Source: an uncultured Clostridia bacterium
GTDB taxonomy: Bacteria; Bacillota; Clostridia; TANB77; CAG-508
Direction of reading: 5' to 3'
Length of the DNA stretch: 64,000 bases
Assembly: GCA_934182465.1 (NCBI GenBank)
Contig: CAKPRG010000004.1
Location: 62,001-126,000 of the forward strand
This document shows positions 1 through 8,889 of the stretch, in pieces (positions within the stretch are counted from its first letter, which is position 1; every line of letters begins with the position of its first letter). The notes under the pieces are model-generated. The model worked only from the letters and a program-made list of their open reading frames with translations. It was not told the DNA's origin and did not search any database. The position numbers and the translations under genes were made by a program.

Positions 1-1889
1 TGATTTTGCCATTCTCTATCTGTATAATGTTTGTAATGATTTGCTCTTAATTTGTTAATTTTGTTTATTTCTTTTTCAGCTTTCTTTTTGTCTATATTGT
101 AAAACTTTTCTGCTCTTTTTATTTTATTTTCCATATTGTTATAAACAAATACTTTAATAACATTTTTCTTATCTTTCAAAACAAAATCTGCACATCTTCC
201 AATTATAACGCAAGATTCTTTATTAGCTACTTTTTTAATAAGTTCTGCTTCTTTTACAAATAATTCATCTGCATTGCTCATACCATTATAATATAGTCCG
301 TCTATAGATTCTCTTTTTTGTTCATTACTTTCAATATAATCTTCTGAAAGACCTGTTTCTTTTGATAATTTATTGATAAATTCTTTATCATATAATTTTA
401 TTCCTAATTTATCAGCTACTAATTTTCCAATGTATCTTCCACCTGAACCATACTCTCTAGAAATTGTTATTACTACTTTTTTATCTAATTTATTTGTAAC
501 TTCAGCATCATCTAAAATTGCATCATTTCTAGATGTATTTTTGTTAAGATTTTTTATTTCTAAGAATAATAATGTACAAGCTAGTATAAATGCGATTCCA
601 TCAGCTACTGGGCCAGCAGCTAAAACACCTGTTAATCCAAAAATTCCACCTAATATTAACATTGAAGGTATTAATAATATAATTTGTCTAGATAATGATA
701 ATAAAGCACTTTTTGAACTTTTTCCTATTGCTTGGAAAAATATTCCAGATGGAATTTGAACTCCATTACATATGCATAATAATAAATATGTTCTAAAAGC
801 TATACAAGCAAATTCAATGTAATTGTCATCTCCACTACCAAAAATACTAATTAATTTATCTGGTATTGTTTGGAATAAGATAAATGCTAGAGTACTAATA
901 CAAACACTTGAACCTATAACGTATTTTAAAGCTGTTTTTACTCTATCTAATTTTTTAGCACCATAATTATATCCAAATATTGGTTGTGCACCAACTGCAA
1001 TTCCTAAAATAACACTTGTTAAAATTTGATTTATTTTCATTACAATACCAACAACTGTAATTGGTATTTCTGAGCCATATTTTGTATCAGCCCCATATTT
1101 TCCTAGTAAGTTATTGATTACAGACATAACACATACATAACTCATTTGAGTAATGAAACTACTAATACCTAAAGCCATTATTTTCTTTATAATATTAAAG
1201 TTTAATGCCAATGATTTTTTTGAAATTCTTATAGATTTGAATTTTCTAATATATAAAACATTAAGTACAAAATTTAAAATTTGACTTATTACTGTTGCAA
1301 TAGCAGCACCTTGAACTCCCATATTGAATTTAAAAATAAATATAGGATCTAAAATGATATTTAAAACAGCACCAGCAATCATTGTTGCCATTGAATATTT
1401 TGGACTTCCATCTGATCTAATAATTGAATTTAAAGTTGTTGCAACCATTGCAAATGGTAAACCCATTGATATAATTCCACCATAAGCTAATGACAATTCT
1501 CTTAAATTATCTGTACAACCAAATAAATTTAATAATTGAGGCAAAAATATTAAAGTTATAGTACAAAATAAAACTGATAATATACAAGCTAAAATAATAC
1601 CATTTGCTACACCTTTTGCAGCCTCTTCTTTTTTCTTTTCTCCTAATTTTAAACTTAAATATGCTGATGTACCATCACCACACATTAATGAAATAGCTAG
1701 TCCTATAATAGTTAATGGAAATACTACGTTTGTTGCTCCATTTCCTAAATATCCTACTCCTCTACCAATGAAAATTTGATCCACTATATTATACAAAGCA
1801 TTTACAACCATTGATATAATACACGGAATCGAGAATTTTCTAATTAGTGAACTAATTTTTTCTGTTCCTAAAATGTTTTCTTTTTCCAC
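1..1889 (-). CDS. MATE transporter fused to cytidylate-kinase-like domain (3' end outside window)
   Basis: Reading the minus strand from a GTG at 1889, preceded by AAAGGGG, gives one open frame that leaves the window at position 1. The first ~450 residues are a MATE-family multidrug/organic cation exporter: about twelve hydrophobic segments, with N-terminal NALYNIVDQIFIGRGVG and a second half carrying VGAQPIFGYNYGAKK. After a short polar linker (DDAEVTNKLDKK, about 490-450) the same frame enters VVITISREYGSGGRYIGK, a P-loop start typical of the cytidylate kinase-like family (PF13189), followed by LYDKEFINKLSKETGLSEDYIE and a CVIIGRCADFVL strand. I checked the frame across the junction and found no stop. 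The transporter is membrane-embedded with a cytosolic kinase-like tail; what the kinase acts on is unknown. It is transcribed as its own unit downstream of a terminator. Confidence 0.88.
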   Translation of the reverse strand, partial: MEKENILGTEKISSLIRKFSIPCIISMVVNALYNIVDQIFIGRGVGYLGNGATNVVFPLTIIGLAISLMCGDGTSAYLSLKLGEKKKEEAAKGVANGIILACILSVLFCTITLIFLPQLLNLFGCTDNLRELSLAYGGIISMGLPFAMVATTLNSIIRSDGSPKYSMATMIAGAVLNIILDPIFIFKFNMGVQGAAIATVISQILNFVLNVLYIRKFKSIRISKKSLALNFNIIKKIMALGISSFITQMSYVCVMSVINNLLGKYGADTKYGSEIPITVVGIVMKINQILTSVILGIAVGAQPIFGYNYGAKKLDRVKTALKYVIGSSVCISTLAFILFQTIPDKLISIFGSGDDNYIEFACIAFRTYLLLCICNGVQIPSGIFFQAIGKSSKSALLSLSRQIILLIPSMLILGGIFGLTGVLAAGPVADGIAFILACTLLFLEIKNLNKNTSRNDAILDDAEVTNKLDKKVVITISREYGSGGRYIGKLVADKLGIKLYDKEFINKLSKETGLSEDYIESNEQKRESIDGLYYNGMSNADELFVKEAELIKKVANKESCVIIGRCADFVLKDKKNVIKVFVYNNMENKIKRAEKFYNIDKKKAEKEINKINKLRANHYKHYTDREWQN

Positions 1890-1947
1890 TATTTTTCCCC
1901 TTTCTTTTAATTAAATAATATATATTTATATGTATTTAAAACATAAT

Positions 1948-1980
1948 AAAAAGCACTTTCTTTTTTAAAGCGTGCTTTTT
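1948..1980 (-). terminator. Rho-independent terminator after the DUF2207 gene
   Basis: AAAAAGCAC and GTGCTTTTT form a nine-pair stem around an AT-rich loop. It lies 110 bases past the DUF2207 stop codon on the minus strand and just before the MATE gene. Confidence 0.8.
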
Positions 1981-2087
1981 AATTATATTATTTTTATTTT
2001 AAATTGTCAAATGCAATTTCATATTTAACATGGTAATTTTGTATGAAACTGAATTAAAATACATTTTACTTTATTTTATAGCTTTCC

Positions 2088-4113
2088 TTACCAAGAGCCG
2101 CCGCCACCTCCGCCGGAGCCACCCCCTGAAAAACCTCCACCAGATGAATTGCTACTCCAGCTACTATAATCTGAATGGTAATTATTACTTGTTCCAGCAA
2201 TTGGCATTGGTTTAGTGCTCATTGTATCTTCTATTGACTTCATAGTTTTTGTTACAAAATTTTCTATATTGTAGTTTTGGATTGTATCGTCAGAACTATA
2301 CCATTTTGGATATTGTGTTGCCATTGTTTCAAATTGTTTTACCCATATATCAGACACTCCTAAAGCATATGTATATGGTAATATATTGTAAAAATATTCA
2401 GGATTTTTTGTTACTAAATCTTCTAATTGTTGCTTTTCTGCTATTTCTAGAAATCTTTTAAATCCTTTTATTTTTCCTAACATTTCAGCTCCAAATTCTG
2501 TTCTTTTATCCATATAATTTAAAAATATAATAATAGTTATTATACAAATTATTCCAATAATACTCATTATAATATACATATTACTTTGTATTAAATATTG
2601 AAACACAGGAAATATTCCAAAAGATCCAGTACAAATTACAAAAAACAATGTAGATAATAATTTAGGTATTTTAGCTTTTCCATTATAAAGTTCTTTAGAA
2701 AATCGACTATTAAATATGCCACATACAATTGAAAATATAATTGCAACCATTGTTGAAAGCAAATTGCTCGAATATTCTAAAGCTGTTCCAACTGTAATTA
2801 AAATAAATATTATAGCAGACATTAATTTTAAAATATTCTTCTTACTATTTGATGATTTCTCAAATATTTTATTTTGATTATCTTCATTTTCCAAAGTTTC
2901 TTTAACTCTATTTATAACAAGATAAAAATCATTCCTTAAATCGCTTTCTGTTACTGATACTTCATTTATTTTTTTTAGTTCGTCGTCACTTATTTTTAAA
3001 CTAGTTTCTTTTTCTCTTTTTAAAAGTCTTTGTTCTAAGTACTTATTAGATACTATTTTTCTAACAAATAGTTCATTAAAAAATATCATTTCACATTTAT
3101 TATTACCATCATAATCTTTTAGTTTTGTAATTTTATAACTTCTATTTCCTTTTGTTCCATTTTCTTCTATTTTCAAATATCCTTTGTCTGCTAAATATAT
3201 TAATAATGAAATAACAGAAGAATTGTCAGCATATCCCTTATATAAAAATCCTATCTCAGCTGAATTATATCCTTTTGGTGGATAAAACGTAACCACTTCT
3301 ACTACATCATTTTTTCCGTATTTGTGCCATATTCTATCTGCTTGTAAAACACAAATTAAAGAAATTATGATTACCAAAAACGGATATATTGTATCGAAAT
3401 CTAAACTCATACCAAAATTATAACCTGTATTTTTAAAATATTGGTCTGGTAATGTTAATCTTACAGTTATTCCCTCTCCTGGATATAAGACTTCTGTAAA
3501 AGCTCCAATTATTACATTATTATCTACTTCGTAATTTACATCTGCACTTTTGGTAGAACCCTTTGGTCCACTTGAAAATCCTAATAAAGATTCATCAAAG
3601 GCTTTTGGCATATTTATTCTAAATGTTACCTTATCAATTTTAGCATCCCATTCATTACCTATCAAATTGTAGTAAAATTCGTCAACATTTTTTAATGGAT
3701 CTTTTCCAATATTGTATGTATATTTAATTTTATAGGTATGTTCTCCATAGAAAGTTTTATCTTTACTTCCTATTTTTATAATTTCATATCCATTTTTCTT
3801 ACTTTTTGTGTAATTATCACTTACTTCAATATTTGAAATTTTAGCAACATTACTTGATTTTGTCCCATCTGTTCTTATTACTTCATTTTTTAATGGTATT
3901 TTCCTAAAAATCCCGATGTTTTGCTTTAGAAAAATTTGTTGTTATATTTTCTGTAATATCAAAAGTGTTATTTTCGTTTACATTTATATTTACATTATAA
4001 CTCAAAATTTCATAGTCTCCTGATGTTGTTACTGCAAAAACTCTATTTGGAATTATTAACAACAGTAATAATAAATTTAGAATTAAAACAATTTTCACAT
4101 ACCTTTTTTTCAT
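2088..4113 (-). CDS. DUF2207 membrane protein with a +1 frameshift
   Basis: Predicted membrane protein of the DUF2207 family (PF09972), about 674 residues if the frame break is bridged. The first 69 codons encode a signal peptide or membrane anchor (MKKRYVKIVLILNLLLLLLI) and the start of the extracellular domain; the frame then stops at TAG near 3904. The remainder continues in the +1 frame: RKIPLKN, two membrane-segment regions, a cytoplasmic domain and the family's typical Gly-rich end (GGGFSGGGSGGGGGGSW). The +1 frame is open from the break to the 2088 stop with no good start of its own before 3665. Skipping one C at 3915 restores HGIFRKIP, which fits the family pattern. The gene begins one base after the lemA stop, so it is co-translated with lemA, its usual partner. 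It is a mutation, a sequencing error or a recoded gene. Confidence 0.85.
3913..3915 (-). other. CGG codon at the DUF2207 frameshift
   Basis: In frame 0 the message reads AAA CAT CGG GAT TTT TAG. Skipping the C at 3915 gives CAT GGG ATT TTT AGG, restoring His-Gly-Ile-Phe-Arg. A different +1 slip, at TTT-TAG-G, would also reach the second frame but gives a worse family match. Confidence 0.7.
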
Positions 4114-4114
4114 T

Positions 4115-4669
4115 TTATAAATTCACCTTTATATTATTTTTTTCTTCTGTATTTGCTTCAAACATTTTTTCTTGTTTAAATTTAAAAATATTTGCTACTA
4201 TATTACTTGGAAACATTTGAATTTTATTATTTAACATTCTAACAGTTCCATTATAATATTTTCTACTATTTGCAATTTCATCTTCTATTTCAGTAAGTTC
4301 TTTACTAAGTTTTGAAAAATTTTCACTTGCTCTTAACTCAGGGTAATTTTCAGAAATTGCCATAATTTTTGAAATATTTTGTGTAATTTGTTCATTGATA
4401 TCTATTTTTTTATTTATTGACATATTATCATATATGTTTGTTCTCAAAGCTGTTATTTCATTAAGAGTATCTTTTTCATAATTAGCATAACCTTTTACTA
4501 CTTCAACTAAATTAGGAATTAAATCCCATCTTTTCTTCAAATACACATCCATTGTTGAAAAAGCTTCTTTTACTAAATTATTTGTTTTTACTAAAGAATT
4601 GTATTTAATAATTGTATATAATACAATTATACTTAATATTACTATAATTAACAAAATCATTATCATCAT
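4115..4669 (-). CDS. lemA: LemA family protein
   Basis: LemA-family protein of 184 residues with a single N-terminal membrane segment (residues 3-20) and a long helical domain facing the cytoplasm. Family signatures are visible: LVKEAFSTMDVYLKKRWDLI, IPNLVEVVKGYANYEKDTL and a C-terminal FPSNIVANIFKF. LemA proteins are commonly found beside DUF2207 proteins, as here, and the two probably act together at the membrane, though the function of the pair is not known. The stop is one base from the DUF2207 start, so translation is coupled. The start ATG lies 24 bases after the preceding gene's stop. Confidence 0.92.
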   Translation of the reverse strand: MMIMILLIIVILSIIVLYTIIKYNSLVKTNNLVKEAFSTMDVYLKKRWDLIPNLVEVVKGYANYEKDTLNEITALRTNIYDNMSINKKIDINEQITQNISKIMAISENYPELRASENFSKLSKELTEIEDEIANSRKYYNGTVRMLNNKIQMFPSNIVANIFKFKQEKMFEANTEEKNNIKVNL

Positions 4670-4692
4670 CCTCTATTTCTAAAAATAATAAT

Positions 4693-5481
4693 CTAATTGT
4701 TTTTAGTTGGTATAAAATTACTTGCAAATTTGTATTTTTCCCTATTTTCAATATATAAAAATCCTATCGCACTAAATGCAACTGCACCAATAAAATTAAC
4801 GATTAAATCTTTCATAGTGTCATTAATTCCAATATCCAAATATCCACCATTTATAACGAAAGTTCCATCTTCTGTAATAATATCTGTTTCTTTTATATTA
4901 TTTATAACTATTGGTTTATTTTTCTTTTCTGGATTTATTTCAGTAGATGATATTGTTGTGACAATTCTATCTTTTTGCATATCTAATTTCAATAAAGAAT
5001 CAGCTCCATATTCAAAAAATTCCCATAAAACACCTATTGTCATAGAAAAACAAAATGCTACCAAAGCAACAAAAATCGGTGATAATTTAATTTGTTTACT
5101 ATTTTGATTTAATAAATCTATTAATGAAAATCCTATTCCTGCTGCTAAAAATCCATTTATTGTATGTAATACAGTATCCCAATGAGGAATAATTCCATAA
5201 AAATTATTTATTTCTCCTAGAATTTCTGCAGAAAAAATAAAAACATATATAATTCCCTCTAACAAAGATGGCAATGTTATTTGAAATTTATCTTGTATTA
5301 GTGTTGGAATTGTAAATAAAAACAACGACACCAAACATAAACATGCATTGTTTAAATCCCCTCTTAAGATTTGTAATACCATACAAATTATAACTAAAAT
5401 TCGTAATGTCAAATAAACTCTAAGTGATCCTTTTTTAGTTTCTTTGTATTTTTCTTTCATTTTATTAGAAAACTTTCCCAT
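4693..5481 (-). CDS. YjdF/DUF2238-like integral membrane protein
   Basis: Membrane protein of 262 residues with about six hydrophobic segments. It shows the YjdF/DUF2238-type signature set: HWDTVLHTINGFLAAGIGF, GVLWEFFEYGAD and INDTMKDLIVNFIGA. Between the last two sits a polar insert of about 55 residues with KNKPIVINNIKETD, probably outside the membrane. It precedes lemA by 23 bases, so all three genes are probably one transcript. The function of the family is not established. The N-terminus MGKFSNKMKEKYKETKKG is strongly basic, consistent with a cytoplasmic N-terminus. Confidence 0.75.
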   Translation of the reverse strand: MGKFSNKMKEKYKETKKGSLRVYLTLRILVIICMVLQILRGDLNNACLCLVSLFLFTIPTLIQDKFQITLPSLLEGIIYVFIFSAEILGEINNFYGIIPHWDTVLHTINGFLAAGIGFSLIDLLNQNSKQIKLSPIFVALVAFCFSMTIGVLWEFFEYGADSLLKLDMQKDRIVTTISSTEINPEKKNKPIVINNIKETDIITEDGTFVINGGYLDIGINDTMKDLIVNFIGAVAFSAIGFLYIENREKYKFASNFIPTKNN

Positions 5482-5554
5482 ACATCTCTCCTAAAATTTA
5501 ATATAAAACTTTTAGAAAATATATCACACTTTCATTTAAAATACAAATTTAAAA

Positions 5555-6535
5555 TTATATTTGATTAATTAAATTAATAATATCTTTTCCGTGAAAATTT
5601 ATTTTTACATCTGGTAATATTTTTGATTTTTTTAAATCATCAATTGTCTTTGGCATTAGCTCTAGAATCTTCTCTAATTCATCATTATTAAAAACATAAT
5701 ATGCAGGTATATTTTTTTCTTTGGATCTTTGTTTCCTAAATTCAATTAACTTTTCTTTTAAATTATCATTATTAGAATATTCACATTCATTATCATTAAT
5801 ATCAAATTCAAAGTTTTCTTCTTTTTTTACATTTAATTTAATAAAGTGATTTGCCCATTGTTCCATTGATTTTTTATTATCCCACAAATCTTTATCACTA
5901 TGGTTACGATCATATTCTAATTTCCTTATTAGAGCATCTGCTTTTACAATATTATCTTTCATCTCTTTTGGAGCATATTTGGTATTTAATATATTTTCTC
6001 CATTTGAGGCAACAACTAGTACTCTATGAATATTTTCAAAATTTCTTTCACAAATGAAACTTTTTAATTTTCCTTGTAATTTAACCCAAATTTTTTTGTA
6101 AACTTCTCTCTGAGCTTGAACTTGTCTATAAGGTGATTCCATTCCTTTTTTCACTTTATTACCTTTGAAATAATATTCTCTAATAAAATCCCCTTTTTCG
6201 TCAACTAAAATATTTCCAATTAAATTTTTACATTCTATAAAATAACAACACCATGGCGTTATTACAATAAAATCAATTTGTGCTTTTAAATCTTCATATA
6301 TAAGGTTTACATCATGAAGAACAAACATACCAATATTAGATTTTTTTAATTGATATATTATTTCATTTTCTCCTTCCAATCCCTTTTGAGCCATATATAA
6401 TTGTTGACTAATATTCTTATTATTTGGATGTTTATTCTTTAATTCATTCAAATATTTTACTTTTCTTTCTAACTCACAATCTTCTTTTAAAATTATAGCA
6501 TCTCTAAATTTATCAAATATATCTAAAATTCCCAT
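5555..6535 (-). CDS. NERD nuclease-related domain protein with HRDC domain
   Basis: Protein of 326 residues. Residues about 48-170 form a NERD domain (PF08378), a nuclease-like fold: GLEGE at 52-56, QIDFIV with Asp88, and the FIECKN strand with Glu101 and Lys103, matching the D...ExK core of restriction-type nucleases. Residues about 262-300 (LIEFRKQRSKEKNIPAYYVF, then NNDELEKI) form an HRDC domain as in RecQ helicases and RNase D, a nucleic-acid-binding module. NERD-HRDC architectures are known but their biological role is not. It lies 31 bases downstream of the fic gene on the same strand, so the two are probably co-transcribed. Confidence 0.88.
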   Translation of the reverse strand: MGILDIFDKFRDAIILKEDCELERKVKYLNELKNKHPNNKNISQQLYMAQKGLEGENEIIYQLKKSNIGMFVLHDVNLIYEDLKAQIDFIVITPWCCYFIECKNLIGNILVDEKGDFIREYYFKGNKVKKGMESPYRQVQAQREVYKKIWVKLQGKLKSFICERNFENIHRVLVVASNGENILNTKYAPKEMKDNIVKADALIRKLEYDRNHSDKDLWDNKKSMEQWANHFIKLNVKKEENFEFDINDNECEYSNNDNLKEKLIEFRKQRSKEKNIPAYYVFNNDELEKILELMPKTIDDLKKSKILPDVKINFHGKDIINLINQI

Positions 6536-6566
6536 ATTTTTACTTCTTATCTTTCAATTTTTCTAA

Positions 6567-7550
6567 TTATAATATCTTCCAAGTACCATTTTTGGTAGAA
6601 CCATCTCTTTTAATTATTCCTTTTTCTTTTAGTTTTTTTATATTATATGATATTCCATCTCTTGTTAATCCAAGTATTTTTGCCATTTCAACTTGTGTAA
6701 TAGCTGGATTTTTCTTGATTAAATTTATTATTGTTTCTTGTGTAGTTTCTTGTGTAGTTTCTTGTGTAATTTCTTTATTAGATGTTAAAATCATTCCATC
6801 TACAGCTTCTTTGATAATTTCAAGCATAAATTCAATAAATTCGTTTGAATTTCCAGCATTATTGCAATTTTGAATAACAGCATAGTATTCTTCTTGATGT
6901 TTTCTTATTATACTTTCTATTGGAATATATTTAAATAAATCTTTCCAATGTGATAATATAGCTGTTTGCCATAATCTTGCAGTTCTTCCATTTCCATCTG
7001 AAAAGGGATGTATAAATACAAATTCATAATGAAATATGGAAGATAAAATTAATGGATTAACTTTTTCTTTTGCTTCGTTCATCCAATTAAATAAATTATC
7101 CATTAATGTTGGAACCATTCTATGATGTGGAGCCATAAAAATTTGAACATCTCCATCATAAACAGCCTCTCCATGATTTCTAAACTTTCCACTATCATCT
7201 TCAATAGCAAAAGTTAATATTCCATGTATCTTTTTTAAATCCTCTACAGAATACGGATTTACATTATCTATCTCTTCATAAGCCTTATATGCATTTTTAA
7301 CTTCTTGAATATCTTTTTGCTCTCCTATTACTGATTTTCCATTTATTACAGCTTCAACTTGAAACAATGATAATTGATTATTTTCAATTGCTAAAGATGA
7401 ATGTATTGACTGAATTCTTGTTTTTCTTCTTAATTCCGGAAATCTATTTAAACTTTCAAAATAATTTGCTTCTCCTATTTTTTCCATTATACTTGTCGCC
7501 AAATTTAACATTTTATCAGTAATTGTATATGGTGGGTATTCTATTTCCAT
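6567..7550 (-). CDS. Fic/Fido-domain protein with C-terminal HTH
   Basis: Fic-domain protein of 327 residues. The catalytic motif HPFSDGNGR (181-189) is intact, and a flap segment (VYDGDVQIFMAPHHRM, ~130-145) precedes it. Fic proteins transfer AMP or other nucleotide moieties to target proteins. Residues 52-57 (SLAIEN) match the [S/T]xxxE[G/N] inhibitory helix in an N-terminal (class II) position, so activity is probably self-inhibited. After the Fic domain come a QETT repeat (263-273) and a winged helix-turn-helix (TQVEMAKILGLTRDGISYNI). This is a widespread Fic-HTH arrangement, often with targets unknown. The ATG follows GGAGGTTTGAA. Confidence 0.93.
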   Translation of the reverse strand: MEIEYPPYTITDKMLNLATSIMEKIGEANYFESLNRFPELRRKTRIQSIHSSLAIENNQLSLFQVEAVINGKSVIGEQKDIQEVKNAYKAYEEIDNVNPYSVEDLKKIHGILTFAIEDDSGKFRNHGEAVYDGDVQIFMAPHHRMVPTLMDNLFNWMNEAKEKVNPLILSSIFHYEFVFIHPFSDGNGRTARLWQTAILSHWKDLFKYIPIESIIRKHQEEYYAVIQNCNNAGNSNEFIEFMLEIIKEAVDGMILTSNKEITQETTQETTQETIINLIKKNPAITQVEMAKILGLTRDGISYNIKKLKEKGIIKRDGSTKNGTWKIL

Positions 7551-7559
7551 TTCAAACCT

Positions 7560-7792
7560 CCAAATCGTATATTTATTGTAAATTTTTACTTTCTAACCGT
7601 TTTTATAAGCTTCTTCTTTTTTTATATTTATATCATAAATTTCAATATTTTCATATATTTTTATTACAATTTATAAAAAATTGAAAATATTGCTAATTCA
7701 AAATATATAAAACTCTAAATTTTATCTCTTTTACTAAATATCTCAAATAATTAGATTAGCAACAGATTAGTAAAATACTTATTCCAAAATGC
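7560..7792. other. AT-rich intergenic stretch upstream of fic
   Basis: No gene is visible on either strand. It should hold the promoter of the fic-NERD unit, but I cannot assign one with confidence because many AT-rich hexamers fit. Confidence 0.6.
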
Positions 7793-7830
7793 AAAAAGAA
7801 AGAGTAAGAATTGTTTAACTCTTACTCTTT
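7793..7830 (-). terminator. Strong Rho-independent terminator
   Basis: AAAGAGTAAGA (right arm, 7820-7830) pairs perfectly with TCTTACTCTTT (7799-7809) over 11 bp, followed on the minus strand by CTTTTTGC. It ends whatever is transcribed from the 7.8-7.9 kb island. Confidence 0.85.
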
Positions 7831-7905
7831 ATTGTTGCCGTTGACGTAGACATCTACAACTTCTTCGGCCTCGTAACAATTGATACAAATATCAATCAAT
7901 TTATT
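7793..7905 (-). ncRNA. Candidate small RNA or short-peptide transcript
   Basis: A GC-richer island of about 110 bases in AT-rich spacer. On the minus strand it has a hairpin ATTGATA-TTTG-TATCAAT, then a nested stem-loop whose strands include TTGTT/AACAA, GCC/GGC and GTAGA/TCTAC, and it ends in a strong terminator. The same strand also has an open frame ending in CINCYEAEEVVDVYVNGNNKE and TAA just at the terminator, but it has only a TTG start and no ribosome binding site. It is either a structured RNA or the end of a decayed gene; I do not recognise a family. Confidence 0.4.
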
Positions 7906-7965
7906 AAAAAAATATCATATTCTTGATAAAATGCAATATAAAATTACTAAAATTTTTAAAGTAAT

Positions 7966-7995
7966 GAAAAAGACCATCCTATGGGGATGATCTTA
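7966..7995 (-). terminator. Terminator of the orphan gene at 8.05-8.35 kb
   Basis: AAGA-CATCC / GGATG-TCTT stem with a five-base loop, followed on the minus strand by TTTTT. It lies 57 bases beyond the stop codon. Confidence 0.8.
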
Positions 7996-8051
7996 CCTTT
8001 TCTTTGACAAATGAGACCTAAAAAAGGATTTTGGAGACGTAATTCACCGAC

Positions 8052-8351
8052 TCAAATAGCTTTTCCGTTGTAGGTAAGGTTACTCCAACGAGTAATCTTG
8101 AGCCCATTGAACTCAAAGCTAGAACCCACAGGCATTGTTGCCATGCGTTCCAATACATATTCAGGAGCCTTCACGTACAGACACAGAGCCTCTCTCGTCA
8201 TCATTGCAGGTGCAACAACATCCATATAGGAAATCTCAGAGAGAACATCTTTAATTTTGTTGTCGTCAGCACTGTTTTCGAAGCAAATTCCCATTACCCG
8301 AAAAACTCCACGTTCTTTGTCCACTGCATACTGAGTTCTGTTGTAAGTCAT
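8052..8351 (-). CDS. Orphan hypothetical protein, GC-richer single-gene cassette
   Basis: Protein of 99 residues, no family recognised. It is soluble with no membrane segment; features include MTYNRTQYAVDKERGVF and a Met-rich centre (APAMMTREAL, VLERMATMPVG). The start is clear: AAAGGAG stands seven bases before ATG. It has a near-consensus promoter (8429-8457) and its own terminator (7966-7995), so it is a self-contained unit. Its codons (CTC, GTC, GCC, CGG) differ from the AT-rich neighbours, and a CGG is read in frame at codon 18 (GVFRVMG). This suggests acquisition from a genome with different codon use. The short 5' leader contains a TGGTA/TACCA hairpin at about 8380-8397. Confidence 0.75.
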   Translation of the reverse strand: MTYNRTQYAVDKERGVFRVMGICFENSADDNKIKDVLSEISYMDVVAPAMMTREALCLYVKAPEYVLERMATMPVGSSFEFNGLKITRWSNLTYNGKAI

Positions 8352-8428
8352 ATTTTCTCCTTTCTCTGTGCCATCCTTAATTGTGGTATGGTCTTACCAG
8401 AAAGCGCTTTTGACTTTTGCATAATTTA

Positions 8429-8457
8429 ATTATAGCACATTTTACATAAAATTTCAA
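8429..8457 (-). promoter_or_regulatory. SigA-type promoter of the 99-aa orphan gene
   Basis: TTGAAA (8457-8452), a 17-base spacer, TATAAT (8434-8429), with TGC directly before the -10 box (extended -10). The leader is about 70 bases. Confidence 0.85.
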
Positions 8458-8490
8458 ATTTATACCTAAATTTTGCCAATATTTACAAAT

Positions 8491-8775
8491 TTATATTTTT
8501 TTCAAATCTTCTTCTAACTCTGATAATTTTATCTTTTTATATAAGTTTGAAATATACACATCATTTGAATAATAGAAAACTAAAAAAGTAATACTTTTAA
8601 TAATCACTTTATGTGGCTCAATATATGTAAGATTAGTTTTTTCTAATTTTCTAATGCTACCATTTATAAAAGTAGGGGTAACTTTAGCAAATTCACATAT
8701 AAATTCAAGTCTCTGTTTTAGACATTCTTCAAATTGTAATTCTTGTTTAATTATTTTCAATATTAACACCATCAT
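8491..8775 (-). CDS. Small hypothetical protein
   Basis: Open frame of 94 codons with AT-rich native codon use. I recognise no family. The middle (CEFAKVTPTFINGSIRKLEK) could be a helix-turn-helix-like segment, and the end (SELEEDLKKI) is charged. No convincing ribosome binding site precedes the ATGATGGTG start, so it may be a gene remnant or a chance frame. It lies between the promoter of the 99-residue orphan gene and the tRNA-Leu terminator, with no operon partner. Confidence 0.35.
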   Translation of the reverse strand: MMVLILKIIKQELQFEECLKQRLEFICEFAKVTPTFINGSIRKLEKTNLTYIEPHKVIIKSITFLVFYYSNDVYISNLYKKIKLSELEEDLKKI

Positions 8776-8809
8776 TTCATTTGGATGATTTTAATATTAT
8801 TTTAGACAA

Positions 8810-8848
8810 CAAAAAAATCAACCAGATTTATTTTCTGATTGATTTTTG
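8810..8848 (-). terminator. Terminator of the tRNA-Leu transcript
   Basis: AAAAATCAATCAGA pairs with TCTGGTTGATTTTT (one G-T pair) around a seven-base loop, with a T run on the minus strand. A second hairpin (GTATCTGTTC/GAACAGATAGATAC, about 8852-8886) lies between it and the tRNA and may guide 3' processing. Confidence 0.8.
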
Positions 8849-8889
8849 TATCTATCTGTTCCATTAGTTCGAACAGATACATCATTGGT

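Noticed and set aside
2101..2165. Short GC-rich tandem repeat near 2.1 kb
   Set aside because: It is the codon run for the Gly-rich C-terminus of the DUF2207 protein, normal for that family.
8852..8886. Hairpin after tRNA-Leu as a second tRNA or an attachment site
   Set aside because: No tRNA arms, no integrase and no repeat of the tRNA 3' end elsewhere in the window.
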